NCBI GenBank assembly: GCA_030279155.1
Contig: CM059040.1
Location: 18,112,067-18,176,066, forward strand
From: Forsythia viridissima
Lineage: Eukaryota > Streptophyta > Magnoliopsida > Lamiales > Oleaceae
Reading direction: 5' to 3'
DNA length: 64,000 bases
Within the stretch, counting starts at the first letter, position 1. The number at the start of each line of letters is the position of its first letter. Shown here in pieces: positions 33,009 through 44,896 of the stretch. The notes beneath the pieces are model-generated. The model was not told where the DNA came from. It did no database searches and saw nothing but the letters and a program-made list of their open reading frames with translations. A program made the position numbers and the translations under genes.

Positions 33009-33824
33009 TAGGCTTGGGCATCGGGTGGATCGGTTCGAGTATTTCAATACTCGAAACCACCTGTTATAGTTTGGATATTTCGTAAATAGAATCATTCAGG
33101 ACCATGTAATTATTGAAACCAAACCCGAACCGGAACTGTCGATTCCGGTTCAGGTTTGGTTCTACCCATAATATTTTTTTTAAATTGTGAGTTGACAATA
33201 TGTTTTGAAAAAAATTAAAAATTACAAACCCGTTAACATTAAAGTACGTTAGATATTAAAATAATTTTTTAAAGATATAAACATTAACTGAAAGAATAGA
33301 CATCAAAATTGTAAACTCATAAATTAGAGTTATAAAAAAAAACTACCTTTCAAAATTTAGGATTTGTTTTGGTAACAGAGTTTCGCATTTGTCGTATCAC
33401 TGTGTTCTGAGCGAAAGAAAGATGAGCGAAAGTGCGAGATAGACAGTAATGTTTGTATTGAGTATCTGAGCAAATAGCGATTGAAAAATTGAGATTTAGA
33501 TAATTGGAATTAAGTCAATTGAGTTTGGGTTTAAGAGTAGCGGTTTTTGTACTTTTGGTTTGAGTCTTGGACAGTTAGATTCTTGTCTTTGGTATCGTAG
33601 TGTTGGGTTGTGGTTCATTGGATTAGGGTGAATAAATTGTAAAAAAAAAAAAATGACAAATTCGGTTCCAATCGGGTACATACGGTTCTAGTTCATGAAC
33701 CAATAATTGACATGGACCCGATCAGTTCTAGATTCTCAATTCTGGTTTCTAATTCTATTTTTTTGGAACCGGACCGGAACCTCCAGTTTGTGAGGTTCAG
33801 TTCCAGTTAAAATACTCACACCTA
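33009..33824. mobile_element. Non-autonomous hAT element, 816 bp
   Basis: Exact 8-bp duplication CTGGTTAT at 33001-33008 and 33825-33832. Starts TAGGCTTGGGCATCGGG and, on the other strand, TAGGTGTGAGTATTTTAAC. GGTTCCGG/CCGGAACC-like words occur inside, as in 30586-31105. It splits the left TIR of the host MULE. Confidence 0.85.
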
Positions 33825-34027
33825 CTGGTTATTGTGCCCACTGCCAATATGGCAATACCATGTGAGTAACTTTTTCTCAAAAAAATGTGTCAGCTCCATT
33901 TTTACCCCCATCTCATTTGCGCTTCTCCCCACCCCATGTGCCTTTACAAAAAGTGTTCAAAAAAATTGGGCATAATTTTTTTTAAAGGTAAACCCCCTAC
34001 CCCACCAGCCCAGTTGTAAGCTGCTTT

Positions 34028-34468
34028 TTGTTTCATTTTCCCCACCCCCACTCATTTTTATTTTCGACCGAATATCTTACACAAACATTCCAAACCAAAA
34101 GTAAACTTTCTCAATTTTCACGCATTTTTTATCTCCATTTTTTCCTGGTATGTTGTAAATTATTTTGTATTAATTTTTCCAAGCAATGCAATGGTGAATT
34201 ACAATTTAATTTGACGTTGTTTATATTAATTTAATAGTTTCAATGCATTGGAAGTACGAAAAATACATAAAACATGAACCAATTGTAACATCTACGCAAG
34301 ACCATTGTTAAAAAAAACCCATCAACTACTACAACATTGTTACTAGCAATACTCGTTTACGTTCCATCATCTCTCCCATCACCATGCGAGTGCTGATACT
34401 CATACTGTGGGTGATATAAATTGTACAATGCATTCGACCTAACAACATGAAAAAATAATAATATGAGT
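34028..34468. other. MULE interior, no gene recognised
   Basis: T-rich and CCCCA-rich sequence next to the left TIR. An open frame at 34028-34234 matches nothing I know. Confidence 0.35.
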
Positions 34469-34478
34469 CGCAAAATAT

Positions 34479-36717
34479 GGCTTATTTGCACAAATGGTCC
34501 CTGACTTTTACACTTACTGCGGGTTGAGGACCTATCTTTTCATTTTTGGCAGTTTAGCCCCTATTTCAAATATTTTTGGCAGCAATGGTCCTTTTCAACA
34601 TTTTCCATCCAAATGGCTGTGAAATTTGACGGTGGAAGTTTTTTTATTTAAAAAATGCTTATTTGCACAAATGGTCCCTGACTTTTGTAAAGAAAAATTT
34701 GCAGCAAAAGTCCCTAATATTTTAGAAAGTGTTGAAAAGTCCTATAACCTTCTAATCCTAACACATATGACCCTAAACTTTTTTGACAATTTTATCCCTA
34801 ACTTAAATAAATTAAAAATAATTCACAAACTTTTTCAAAAATACAAATAAGTCCTAAATCTTTTTATTTTTTTACAGATTTACACTTAAAATAATAAAAA
34901 GTGTGTCATCAAGTCCCAAAACTTTTAATTTTATTCACCAAAATAATATTTAAAATGTGTTTGATTAAAATCAAATTTTTTAGTAAAAGTGATTGAAAAA
35001 TTGTGGGACCATAAAATGTGTGGTTAAAATTAATTGTTGACTTTGACTTTAACTTTTTAACAAAATCAAAATTGAAAACAAACGGGCTCTTAGAGTCTCT
35101 ACAGATTTTGTCCAGTGGTCTATTAATTAACAAAAAAATTATACCCATGATCAAAATTTGACCAATTTAAAATTTTAATTTATTTTTCATATCAGTTACT
35201 AGAGGTGGCAAAATAGGCCAGCCCAGTGGGCCAGTCCAGATAGCCCGGTCTCTGGGCTGGGCTGGTCCAATAAAAAATTGATCAAATAAATATTAGGTCA
35301 ATTTAGTCCGATACAACTAGTCAACCATGCTGGCTCGATAATTTTATTCACCAAAATAATATTTAAAATGTGGTTGATTATAATCAAATTTTTTAGTAAA
35401 AGTGATTGAAAAATTGTGGGACCATAAAATGTGTGGTTAAAACTAATTGTTGACTTTGACTTTAGCTTTTTAACAAAATCAAAATTGAAAACAAACAGGC
35501 TCTTATAGTCTCTACAGATTTTGTCCAGTGGTCTATTAATTAACAAAAAAATTATACCTATGATCAAAATTTGACCAATTTAAAATTTTAATTTATTTTT
35601 CATATCAATTACTAGTGGCAAAATGGGTCAGCTCAGATAGCCCGTTCTCTAGGTTGGGCTAGTTCAATAAAAAGTTGATCCAATAAAAATTAGGTCAATT
35701 TAGTCCGGTACAACTAGCCAACCAGGCTGGCCCGATAATTTTTTTTTTGCCCAAGTCCCTACCCCACACTTCAAACACCTCACCCCTGGCAGCCACATTT
35801 CACGGGGCGGGGAGGGGAGGGGATGGGTAAGTGTGAAGTAGGGACTTGGGCAAAAAATAATTATCGGGCCACCCTGGTTGACTAGTTGTATCGGACTAAA
35901 TTGACCTAATTTTTATTTAATCAATTTTTTATTGGACCAGACCAGCCCAGCCCAGCCCAGAGACCGGGCTATCTGGACTGGCCCATTTTTCCACCTCTAG
36001 TAATTGATATGAAAAATAAATTAAAATTTTAAATTGGTCAAATTTTGATCATGAGTATAATTTTTTTGTTAATTAATAGACCACTGGACAAAATCTGTAG
36101 AGACTCTAAGAGCCAGTTTTCAATTTTGATTTTGTTAAAAAATTAAAGTCAAAGTCAACAATTAATTTTAACCACACATTTTATGGTCCCACAATTTTTT
36201 AATCACTTTTACTAAAAAATTTGATTTTAATCAAACACATTTTAAATATTATTTTGGTGAATAAAATTAAAAGTTTTGGGACTTGATGACACACTTTTTA
36301 TTATTTTAAGTGTAAATCTGTAAAAGAAATAAAAAAATTTAGGACTTATTTGTGTTTTTGAAAAGGTTTGTGAGTTATTTTTAATTTATTTAAGTTAGGG
36401 ATAAAATTGTTAAAAAAGTTTAGGGTCATATGTGTTAGGATTAGAAGGTTATAGGACTTTTCAACACTTTCTAAAATATTAGGGACTTTTGCTGCAAATT
36501 TTTCTTTACAAAAGTCAGGGACCATTTGTGCAAATAAGCATTTTTTAAATAAAAAAACTTCCACCGTCAAATTTCACGGCCATTTGGATGGAAAATGTTG
36601 AAAAGGACCATTGCTGCCAAAAATATTTGAAATAGGGGCTAAACTGCCAAAAATGAAAAGATAGGTCCTCAACCCGCAGTAAGTGTAAAAGTCAGGGACC
36701 ATTTGTGCAAATAAGCC
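34479..36717. mobile_element. Fold-back MULE with ~0.9-kb inverted arms, 2239 bp
   Basis: Starts GGCTTATTTGCACAAATGGT and ends with its exact reverse complement; the 10-bp duplication CGCAAAATAT lies at 34469-34478 and 36718-36727. The arms stay near-perfect inverted copies to the centre at ~35800. The left arm holds a direct duplication (34931-35342 and 35343-35741, period 412) that is single on the right. Both arms give the same 74-residue frame (34626-34850 plus, 36346-36570 minus), which is a mirror artefact and not a gene. A read-through transcript would make a very long hairpin RNA. Confidence 0.9.
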
Positions 36718-36906
36718 CGCAAAATATATTAGTATTTAAGTTCAACAGTTGTCGATAAATTATGCGATTGAATTACATGTCCTGCAACTTCGGACATGTT
36801 ATTGTCTACTACTTTCGGTAAGTGCCTTCTCCTTTGAGGACTTTAGTCATTTCCCGTAGCCTTTTGCTCTAACGGCATTTGGATCACATACAATTTGGGT
36901 CTCTTC

Positions 36907-38971
36907 CTAACTTGAGCTATTATTGCTCATTCCAACAGTGCCACTGTCGTCAATATCTTTGAGTCTGATACGCAAAATGTCGAACTTAACCAAGAGAAAG
37001 TTGATGTGAGCATCTGTTAAAGATGCGTCATCGACTAACAACGAAGCCCTATGAGCCAACATCCCATTTCGTGCCATTAGAGACTGACTAGAACCTTCAT
37101 CGAAGGATAAACAAGCTGCTTCATCGTAGACTGCTCCAATTTTAGCATTATTTGTCCACCTACATAGAATATAATTGTCTGATAGTAACATTATTTGTTT
37201 TTTCTTCAAATAGCATAGCATGTGTCGACATGGATAACCATCGAATTCAAACATTCAACAACTACATGTCACCAAGTCACTTGCTGTGTAGTAAGTTAGC
37301 TCTCGGTGTCGATCAAATGTTTTTCCTAGATCAAACCGCTCAACGTCGTATACTTTGCTCTCTGCGAAGTTTGATTTCCTCGAACAAATGTACAAATTAC
37401 GTTTTTCAACTTCAATCTGGAACAACAAAAATATCTTTTTCGTATATATCTGAACCAACTGATGTTCCATCATAACGACTAATGTCACTCTTGACTGGTA
37501 GTGAGATCAATATGGTTAGCAACTAACTTCTTATGTTGCTGATGAGCAAATGCCATATTGAACTGTGTACCCATCAATGAGCACTTTCTGTTGACATATT
37601 TCTTGATAAATGAATGATTTGTCTCTAATCTTTGGCTACTAGACATTCCTGCACTAAATATGTGTTTGACATATGCTGGTACACATCGACTGCGTATTTC
37701 GTACATGCTACTTAACCATTCATTACAATCCAAATTTGTGGTTTCTATTATCTCAGTCTAATGCTGTTCGAACTCATTTGGCTCCTCAGATTGTTTAATG
37801 ATATTCACCAACCTGTGGTACTGCTCATTATACAACATGACGTTAATCTTTTCAGAAAACTTGTTTAATATGTGCGTGCATTGTGATCAGCAATACCATT
37901 GAGATAGCTTTTGAAATTGCAGCATCTTTATCAGTGATAATCAACCCCGAGGGCTTGTGGGTTGGCATGGCTTCAAGAAACTTTGAAAACAACCAAACAA
38001 ATGTTTCGGTCGGCTCGTCACTCAATAATCCATATGCAAAACAACGGTCTAGCGAAGCGATGGTGGTTTACTCTAAAAAATGGGGCAAGAATCATCGAGT
38101 GCTTGTTCATGTTGTAGATTGTGTCAAATACCACTGAATCGTCGAAAAAAGCATATGATCTTCTGGACTCAGAATTAGCCCAAAAATATCAAACTGACTT
38201 ATTCTTCAAGTTAGTCTCATAATCAAAGAAAAATTTTAGACTTTTTTATTTCTCAAATGTGAAATGCTCAATTACAAGCATCATTACCCATTTGTTTTTC
38301 TCGTATCTTTGCTTCATGGTTCCTGATATCTTTCTCTACACATTCAATCGATGATGGACCACCCGAATCTATATCCATAAGTCGCAATTACTAACATGTG
38401 GGTATATTGGCTTCTGAAAATTGTTCTGTAAGTGTCTTCTTCATAGCCGAGACATTCATGTGTGATCTTAACAAATGTATTATGCTAGGAGTAGTCAGAC
38501 TATGGTTATGGTCCTCCACGAATTTATTCACCACCCAAACATTTTCAATTGTTGCTTCACCACAGATAATATAGCATTGCATCCAACTCGTGTTTGTCCA
38601 CAGTTTCTTGCCCCAACCCTTGGCACATCGTCTTTAAATTTCATCTGATAGGCATCACATATTTTTCCTTCCTTGGAGCAAACAAATAATTTCCATTAGG
38701 TTTCATTCATCTCTTTGTTCTTTTTAGTGTTCGCTATTCGTGTACTAAATCATACTTCTCGAGTATATTCATTGCAAAAATTGTAGGCACCCTTGTGTGA
38801 TTCGGATTCTTGCCCAATTTTAGGAATGCGATTGATAGAAACTTGAAGAACAAATTGATTATCAAGACTTTCTGATTCCATACCAAAATCAATATTAACA
38901 TATTGGAAAATTAACAACTCAAATGGGCCACAACAACATATGGAGTTCATCACAACAACGGGGCATAACAA
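36907..38971 (-). pseudogene. FAR1/FRS-like MULE transposase, degraded
   Basis: Minus-strand pieces run in family order. FAR1-type DNA-binding region about 38390-38800: AYNFCNEYTREV, then FVCSKEGK, RVGCNA and WVVNKFVEDHNHSL. DDE transposase core about 37880-38150: FDTIYNMNKH, then LAPFFRVNHH, then GLIITDKDAAISKAIS. Then WLSSMYEIRSRCVPAYVKH and FSAGMSSSQRLETNHSF (37620-37730). Finally a SWIM zinc-finger region (36907-37290) with CSC and CRHML. Damage: stops within the N-terminal part, a frameshift between RVGCNA and WVVNKF, and TGA in place of the residue between CSC and MFEF. FAR1/FRS transcription factors descend from such transposases; its place inside TIRs with a target duplication favours a true transposase relic. 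Confidence 0.85.
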
Positions 38972-39722
38972 TGGAGTATTTTTTCGGAGTACAAAAATAT
39001 ATTAACTAAAAGTAATGGAGCAACTAAACATGGACAAATTAACACACAAAAATTAGGGTACAAGAAAATATAAAAATCTAAACTTAACACAACACCATAT
39101 ATCTCATACTAAAAATTAGAAGATAAAAACAATAAAAGTTAAAATAAACTTGGAGAGGTTAACATAAATTTTTTTACAACATACCAGTCTTACCATATGG
39201 AAATAAGGATAGGGCAAAGAGAATAAGAAGATGAAAATAAATTGTAAGTTTGAGATTCTTCTCGTGAGCAGAGAGAAGAAGAAGAAGAATATGAGGAACA
39301 TAGAAAATTCGGCGAGTTAAGAGCAGATATAAAAATTAATTTGGGTGGGCGGAGGATGGAAAAATTAATTTCTATAGTTGGGGTTGGTGGTGGGGTGGTT
39401 GGGGTTTGAAAAAAGGCTGGCAAGCTTAAGTGTAGAAATTAATTTCACTGGAAGGGATGGGAGACGGGGAGAGTATTGAAGGGGGGTAAAAAAGGGGTTG
39501 ATGCCTTTTTTTTGGAGAAAAAGTTACCCACGTGGTGATACATGGGTAGTGGGCACTATATCATTCTCTATTGTTTATCTTATTAGAAGATTGGATTGTG
39601 TCCAATAATTTTGTGATTCAATATTGTTATTATTTCTTTTTAATTATTTAATTAATGTTATACTTTTTTTATAAAAAAATATTGATTTTTTCCTCATTTA
39701 ATTTTTCATTTTTTATAATATA

Positions 39723-40290
39723 TCTATACTACTTCTAAAGGGGGCTTAAATGGAGAAACATTTTTTAGACCATTTTACCCTTATAATTTTTTAAAATTCT
39801 ATATTCACCTTTAGTCATTAATGTATAATTATTTTTTAATATTTTATTTATTACTCTTTTATTGTTCATCCTTATTTTACATTAAATTTTCAACAATTTA
39901 CTAAATATACAATTAATTTTTTTAAACATTTAATTTATTAAATTAAACATGAAGGTGAAAAGATTATCTCAAATTTTTTTTTCTTTAAGTAGATAAAAAG
40001 GAATGGGAAATGAGAAAAATTGCAACTTTATTTATTACCGCATTAAAATTCAAATCATAGTTGTCAAAACTGAAATGAAGATAAAAAGATTATTTTTAAT
40101 ACATTAGATTACAGTGATTACGAACATGTTTGGTTCAATTCTTTTTTTCTCAAATTCATTTTTAACTACATATTTTTGTGGGATTTACAACTTTTATCAA
40201 CTTTTTAACCACATATTTTACCAATTTTTTTCAAAATCTTTAAACCCCGCCAAACGTATACTATAGTTTAGAACTAACGTGTAAAACTTT

Positions 40291-40354
<64 letters not shown>

Positions 40355-41620
40355 CGTTATTCTCATCTTACTTCTATCCGTCAATAATATTCTTACAACA
40401 CAGACAAGTATTGACGCCTCTTTAATTTTTATTTCTTACTCATATTTATGACATTTTATTTACGTCATCAAATTAAACACGTCTACTAAAAAGAGAATAT
40501 ACACAAAGAATATTGTTCACAGGGACTACTACTCCAACAAATGTACAATATTATGTAGTCAATCATTAAATTTTCTCATAATAAAATTAGTAATTATTAA
40601 TTTTATTCTTTGTAAAATGCAACCCTAGAGATTATTAATGATTTGATATAAATAGTTCGCCAATCATCAAAGTTTAAATCACCAAAAGATCTTAATTGGA
40701 TTCAAGTTATTGTTGGTATTATCACCACATAAAACTCATCTCTAATTGTAATTGTACTTAAATGAATGCAATTATCTTTTAATATTTATTTGTTATTATT
40801 TTATTGTTCATTATTATCGTACATTAATTTTTTAACAATTTATTAAATGTACATTTAAAATTTGTAAATATTTAATATATTAAATTAAATATAAAAGTGA
40901 AAAGACGATCTTAATTTTTTTTGCCTTACGTAGATGAAAAAAATGAGAAATGGATTTTGAAAAAAATGAATGGAAAAATTGTAAATTTTTTTATTATCGG
41001 ATTAAAATTCAAATCATGGAGATGAAAATAATGTTTTGAATACATTGGATTACAATGATTATAATTGATAACTAATATATGAATTTTTTTTAAAATTTTT
41101 AATTTAATTAATAATACATCAGATGTGTTTAATAAAAAGATAACATACACAAAAAATATTGTTACAATGAGTAACTACTCCAATAAATGTACAATATTAT
41201 ATAGTCAATCATTACATCTTCTCTAATAAAATTATTGATTATTAATTTTTTTTTTTGTAAAATACAACCATGAAGATTTCTATTAATACATCATTAATTC
41301 ATACAATTTGATATCAATGGTTCGTCAATCATTAAAGTTCAAATCACCAAAAGCTCTTCACTGAATTCAAGTTACTATACGTATTACTACTATATAAAAT
41401 TCATCTTTGATTGCAATTGTACTTCTATAAATGTAAATAAAATATCAACATCGAACAATACAAAACAACATGTTATCAACAACTATATTTTTGTTATCTT
41501 TATTGCAATTGCTACTTTAACATTTTAATATTTAACAATTAAAAAATAAAAAAAATTGAAAATATTAAAAATTAACAATATGATTACAAAAGCACGTGCA
41601 ACGCACGCATGTCTAACTAG
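39723..41620 (+). mobile_element. Non-autonomous Helitron, 1.9 kb
   Basis: 5' end TCTATACTACTTCTAAAGGG directly after an A; 3' end CTAG at 41617-41620 directly before a T, so the A/T target of Helitrons is intact. A CGTGC-AAC-GCACG hairpin (41595-41607) lies ten bases before CTAG. The interior is AT-rich with direct repeats (39820-40060 resembles 40760-40990; 40540-40700 resembles 41190-41350) and no coding sequence. Confidence 0.85.
40295..40353. repeat. (AT)n microsatellite, ~59 bp
   Basis: Pure alternating AT run inside the 1.9-kb Helitron. Confidence 0.95.
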
Positions 41621-42788
41621 TATACATTAAAAGTATATCATAGTGTATATTAGATGTTTAATATATTAACATGTAATGATTTTATATACACTATAGGAAT
41701 ACTAAATTTCACACTGGTTAGAAGACAAAAGATCGTTTCTAAATGTATGCTCTTTTACACTATTTTTTTTTATTTGTATTTTTATGTCGGTTATTGATTA
41801 AGGCAAAAACAATTTCATGGTTTCTTGTTGGTTATGGTAAAGGAATATGATGTACACGATTCATTGGATATTAAAATTTGTGATTCAAAACACGTTGTTA
41901 AGAATGATAGAGGTATGTTTCCATTACTAACCTTTATTTGTTGGGAAATTATGAGCATGAAATTATTTTAGAATGAACATTCTATTACTTTTTGAGTTAT
42001 TTTTGTTGGTTTAAACTATCGATATTTATTTTTCCATTTTTACGTAATTTAGTATCATGAAATTATATTTAAATAATTATAATTATAGATGTATAGAGTA
42101 TTGATGTGATGTACATTTTACTATTGCGAAAACAAATAAATCTTATCAATGTACTTATTTTTATCTACTCTTTTTGAGATTTTGGAATAATTTTGTTGAT
42201 TTTCAATTTTTAAATTGAGAAAATAAATATCTAATAATAAAGCAACACGTTTCCCCCCAAATTCTTGCTTATTAATTACTTCAAAACTCTACATAATGAC
42301 AAATCACTAATTAACAACTTATGCTAATCGATAATAAGCATTTTTACTACTTATTACCTCAAGTTCACTAGTAATCTTATGCATACTTCATGCACTCGTG
42401 TTATTTAAACTTTTTAAAATGTTTGATACATTAGAATGAAGAGAATTAAATTAAAAGATTGAAATAATTTACAAAGTCAAGTCTTAACGAACAGAAATAT
42501 GAAATAAGTTTAAACTTTAAAGTAACAGAATAATATGGTGAAATCATAATTGAAGTATTCAATTCTAGGATTTGTAATAATCAATTATGTAAATGAACTA
42601 CACACCATTCATCACATTGTCTAAAAATGAAGAACGTTCTTGTTAAATATCAATTGAAGCTACATCGCCAACCCTTAACAAATTTTAATACATGTTTTAC
42701 TCAATCTTTTATAAGCAAGAAAATAATTAAGAAATTCATTAACAATGACCACACATACAAAACGTGCCTTGCACATGCATTTCACTAG
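41621..42788 (+). other. 3' arm of the outer Helitron
   Basis: AT-rich with no gene recognised. It ends in the hairpin and CTAG described for the outer Helitron; 42764-42774 forms GTGC-CTT-GCAC. Confidence 0.5.
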
Positions 42789-42965
42789 TCTACACTATAT
42801 TATAAGAGTGAATATGAGTTACTATTCATAAGCCGTCTAAGCCATTGTCCTCAAAGCCGTCTTGCTTTTTAATTTTTTACAGTCTGACACGCTTTTTCTC
42901 TTTTCTTCTTCTGACACACGCAATACTTCCCTCACGCATTCACTCCTCTTTTTCACCTCCTCTCA

Positions 42966-42968
<3 letters not shown>

Positions 42969-42999
<31 letters not shown>
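42969..42999 (+). repeat. (TC)n microsatellite
   Basis: About 15 TC units in a pyrimidine-rich stretch, reminiscent of a plant 5' UTR; it is followed at 43145 by ATGGCCCCAGATCTTG and a splice-donor-like GTAAGT. Confidence 0.9.
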
Positions 43000-43001
<2 letters not shown>

Positions 43002-43144
43002 CCCCTCTCTCTTTTTGTACAGTGACACGCATCACCTCTCCCCTCGGACAGTCACCTATCTTTCACTTTTTGTCTCCTCTCTTTTTGCAAAAAGAATAGA
43101 GTTTTCTCATTTTATTTTGGGTTTTTGGTGTATCAATCGTCACC

Positions 43145-43163
43145 ATGGCCCCAGATCTTGGTA
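43145..43163 (+). pseudogene. Possible first exon of a captured gene
   Basis: ATGGCCCCAGATCTTG followed by GTAAGTTTT looks like a start codon in good context, a short coding exon (MAPDL) and a strong donor, downstream of a TC-rich leader-like stretch. I cannot name the gene. Confidence 0.3.
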
Positions 43164-43639
43164 AGTTTTAAGCATTTTATTTTCAATTTCATCTTATTTT
43201 TTTGAAATCGATGTTTCTCGTTTAAGGTTTGAAGTTTTCAGCCAGATTTTTGACGAAGAATTAGTAAAATTCAATATTTTTAATCAAGCAATTTATGTCA
43301 CTGTGACGGCGAACATGATTGAAGGGTTTAATCTGTGCATTTGTGAGGTACTAGGCCATGGATTCGAGGATTCGATGAAAAATTTCACACCATTAGAACA
43401 TACAATTAATGTGGAAGCATCCACATTCTAATCGTGTACTAATGGTTTTTTTCTCTTTCTTCGTTGAAACCACTACAGTGACAGTGCCATCACGCAGAAT
43501 ACAGTCATACACTACACCTCCATTTATCTTTCTCTCTCCTATCTTCCTTGCAATCAACACTTCCCTTCCTCCATAACACCATTTCTGGCCCACCACTTGG
43601 TTTCTTTCTTTTTTGGTGTTGTTTCCACATTTTCCCATT

Positions 43640-43780
43640 CCAAAAGAAGAATTTAAGCTGTCTGGGTTGCTTTCCGATGAGATTGATAAGAAAATTTGTG
43701 GTGGGTTCGATAGTGAGCTCCGTTTGGGTGATAATAAAGTGAGTAGAGACAGAAAGAAACAAGATACAGAAACAGGGTAA
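43640..43780 (+). pseudogene. Possible captured exon, unidentified
   Basis: One plus frame reads EEFKLSGLLSDEIDKKICGG and on through RDRKKQDTETG without stops, ending at a GTAATTTT donor-like site. The composition is protein-like, but I recognise no family. An alternative frame on the same strand is also open, so confidence is low. Confidence 0.3.
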
Positions 43781-44896
43781 TTTTTTTTCCTTTCTTTCTA
43801 TACGTATATATTTTGTGTTTATATATGTGGAATTTTTTTTTGTTTATGATGTAAAATGGGTTGTGGAAAAGGGTTTCATATAATTTGATTTTTGACGGGG
43901 AAATAATTTAAGCTTGGGAAATATTTATTGGATTTTGTTAATATTTTATGTTACATTTGGGATATGGATGTGTCTCAATTTTGGAGCTTTTGTTTGAATC
44001 TTAGGTTTTGGTTTATTGTTATTGCAAAATTGGAGTTCTATTGGAGTTCATTGGATGCCACACAATTGATGGATTCACAAAATCTGAATCTGAAGCATGG
44101 TATCGTCTAAGGAACAAAATTTACTTGTGTATGAAGTGGTACGAGTTATTGTATTTATATTTACCAAAATTAATAGCAGTATACTTGAATAGAATAACTA
44201 AGCTAAACAATTGATATTATGGACCTAGAATCATATGGTTAAAATATGCAATTTCTTGTTGATGGGAATGGCTAGGTTGTCAATATAAAGGTTCTTTTCT
44301 TACCCTTTAGCCAGTCTAGATGAGGAAACTGATGCACGGTTGGTCTATAAGAGTAAGAATTGAAGGTTGTTGATACAGTGGCATATAAATTGAAGATCGG
44401 TACGCAAATATAAACGTGGTTTCCAATAGTAGTCTCTGGTCGAAGGTTCTTCCTTTTGCCTTGTTAGAAATATTAATTTAATAAATCAATTATGCTGTTT
44501 TTGTTTTCTTTTTTTCTTTTTGGTTTGGGCTTTACTGTTTGAACTTCTAATTCATGTTTGAATGAAATTACTGAAAGTTCTAAAAACCTTTTGATCTTCC
44601 TCATCTGTTTGAATAATTCTTTGATAATCTCGAATAATTTTTACTAGATTCCATTCTTAATCTATTTGTTTTTTCGAATCTAAATTCTAATTTATGCAGA
44701 GACGGATAATGGCAGCTGCATTTAGAGGTGTCATCATACATTAGTGCGGTTGAACACTATGATTAGCCAACTAAATATGTAGTTGAATAATACATTGTGT
44801 TTCAATTACCTACCGTACGTCTTCATTTTGAAATTTGTAATGATGTCTTAAGATACATTTTGCTGGATTTCATATTAAATTTTTGCTTGCATGCAG

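Larger units (their letters stand above)
32980..39568. mobile_element. MULE carrying a dead FAR1-like transposase, 6.6 kb
   Basis: 10-bp duplication TATTGTTTAT at 32970-32979 and 39569-39578. The inverted ends share TGTGCCCACT, then ATACCATGTG or ATCACCACGTG, then GTAACTTTTTCTC (33833-33889 against the reverse of 39510-39568). The left end is split by an hAT element at 33009. The interior holds a minus-strand transposase relic (36907-38971) and a nested fold-back element (34479-36717). A degenerate autonomous MULE is the simplest reading. Confidence 0.8.
29096..42788 (+). mobile_element. Outer Helitron, ~13.7 kb with nested insertions
   Basis: 5' end TCTATATATTAAAAGAGTGA at 29096 resembles the 5' end of the next Helitron (TCTACACTATATTATAAGAG) and of plant Helitrons in general. 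The proposed 3' end is at 42785-42788 (CTAG), 10 bases after a GTGC-CTT-GCAC hairpin (42764-42774). Between them lie a 6.6-kb MULE and a 1.9-kb Helitron, and an hAT MITE; without them ~4.7 kb remains, carrying PPR gene pieces. The pairing of these two ends is inferred. A T, not the usual A, precedes the 5' end. No RepHel gene is seen, so it is non-autonomous. Confidence 0.55.

Noticed and set aside
34626..36570. Identical 74-residue frames on opposite strands
   Set aside because: Mirror images from the inverted arms of the fold-back element; no protein family match.
37152..38137. Plus-strand frames at 37152-37475 and 37883-38137
   Set aside because: They are antisense to the FAR1-like transposase relic, which explains the region better.
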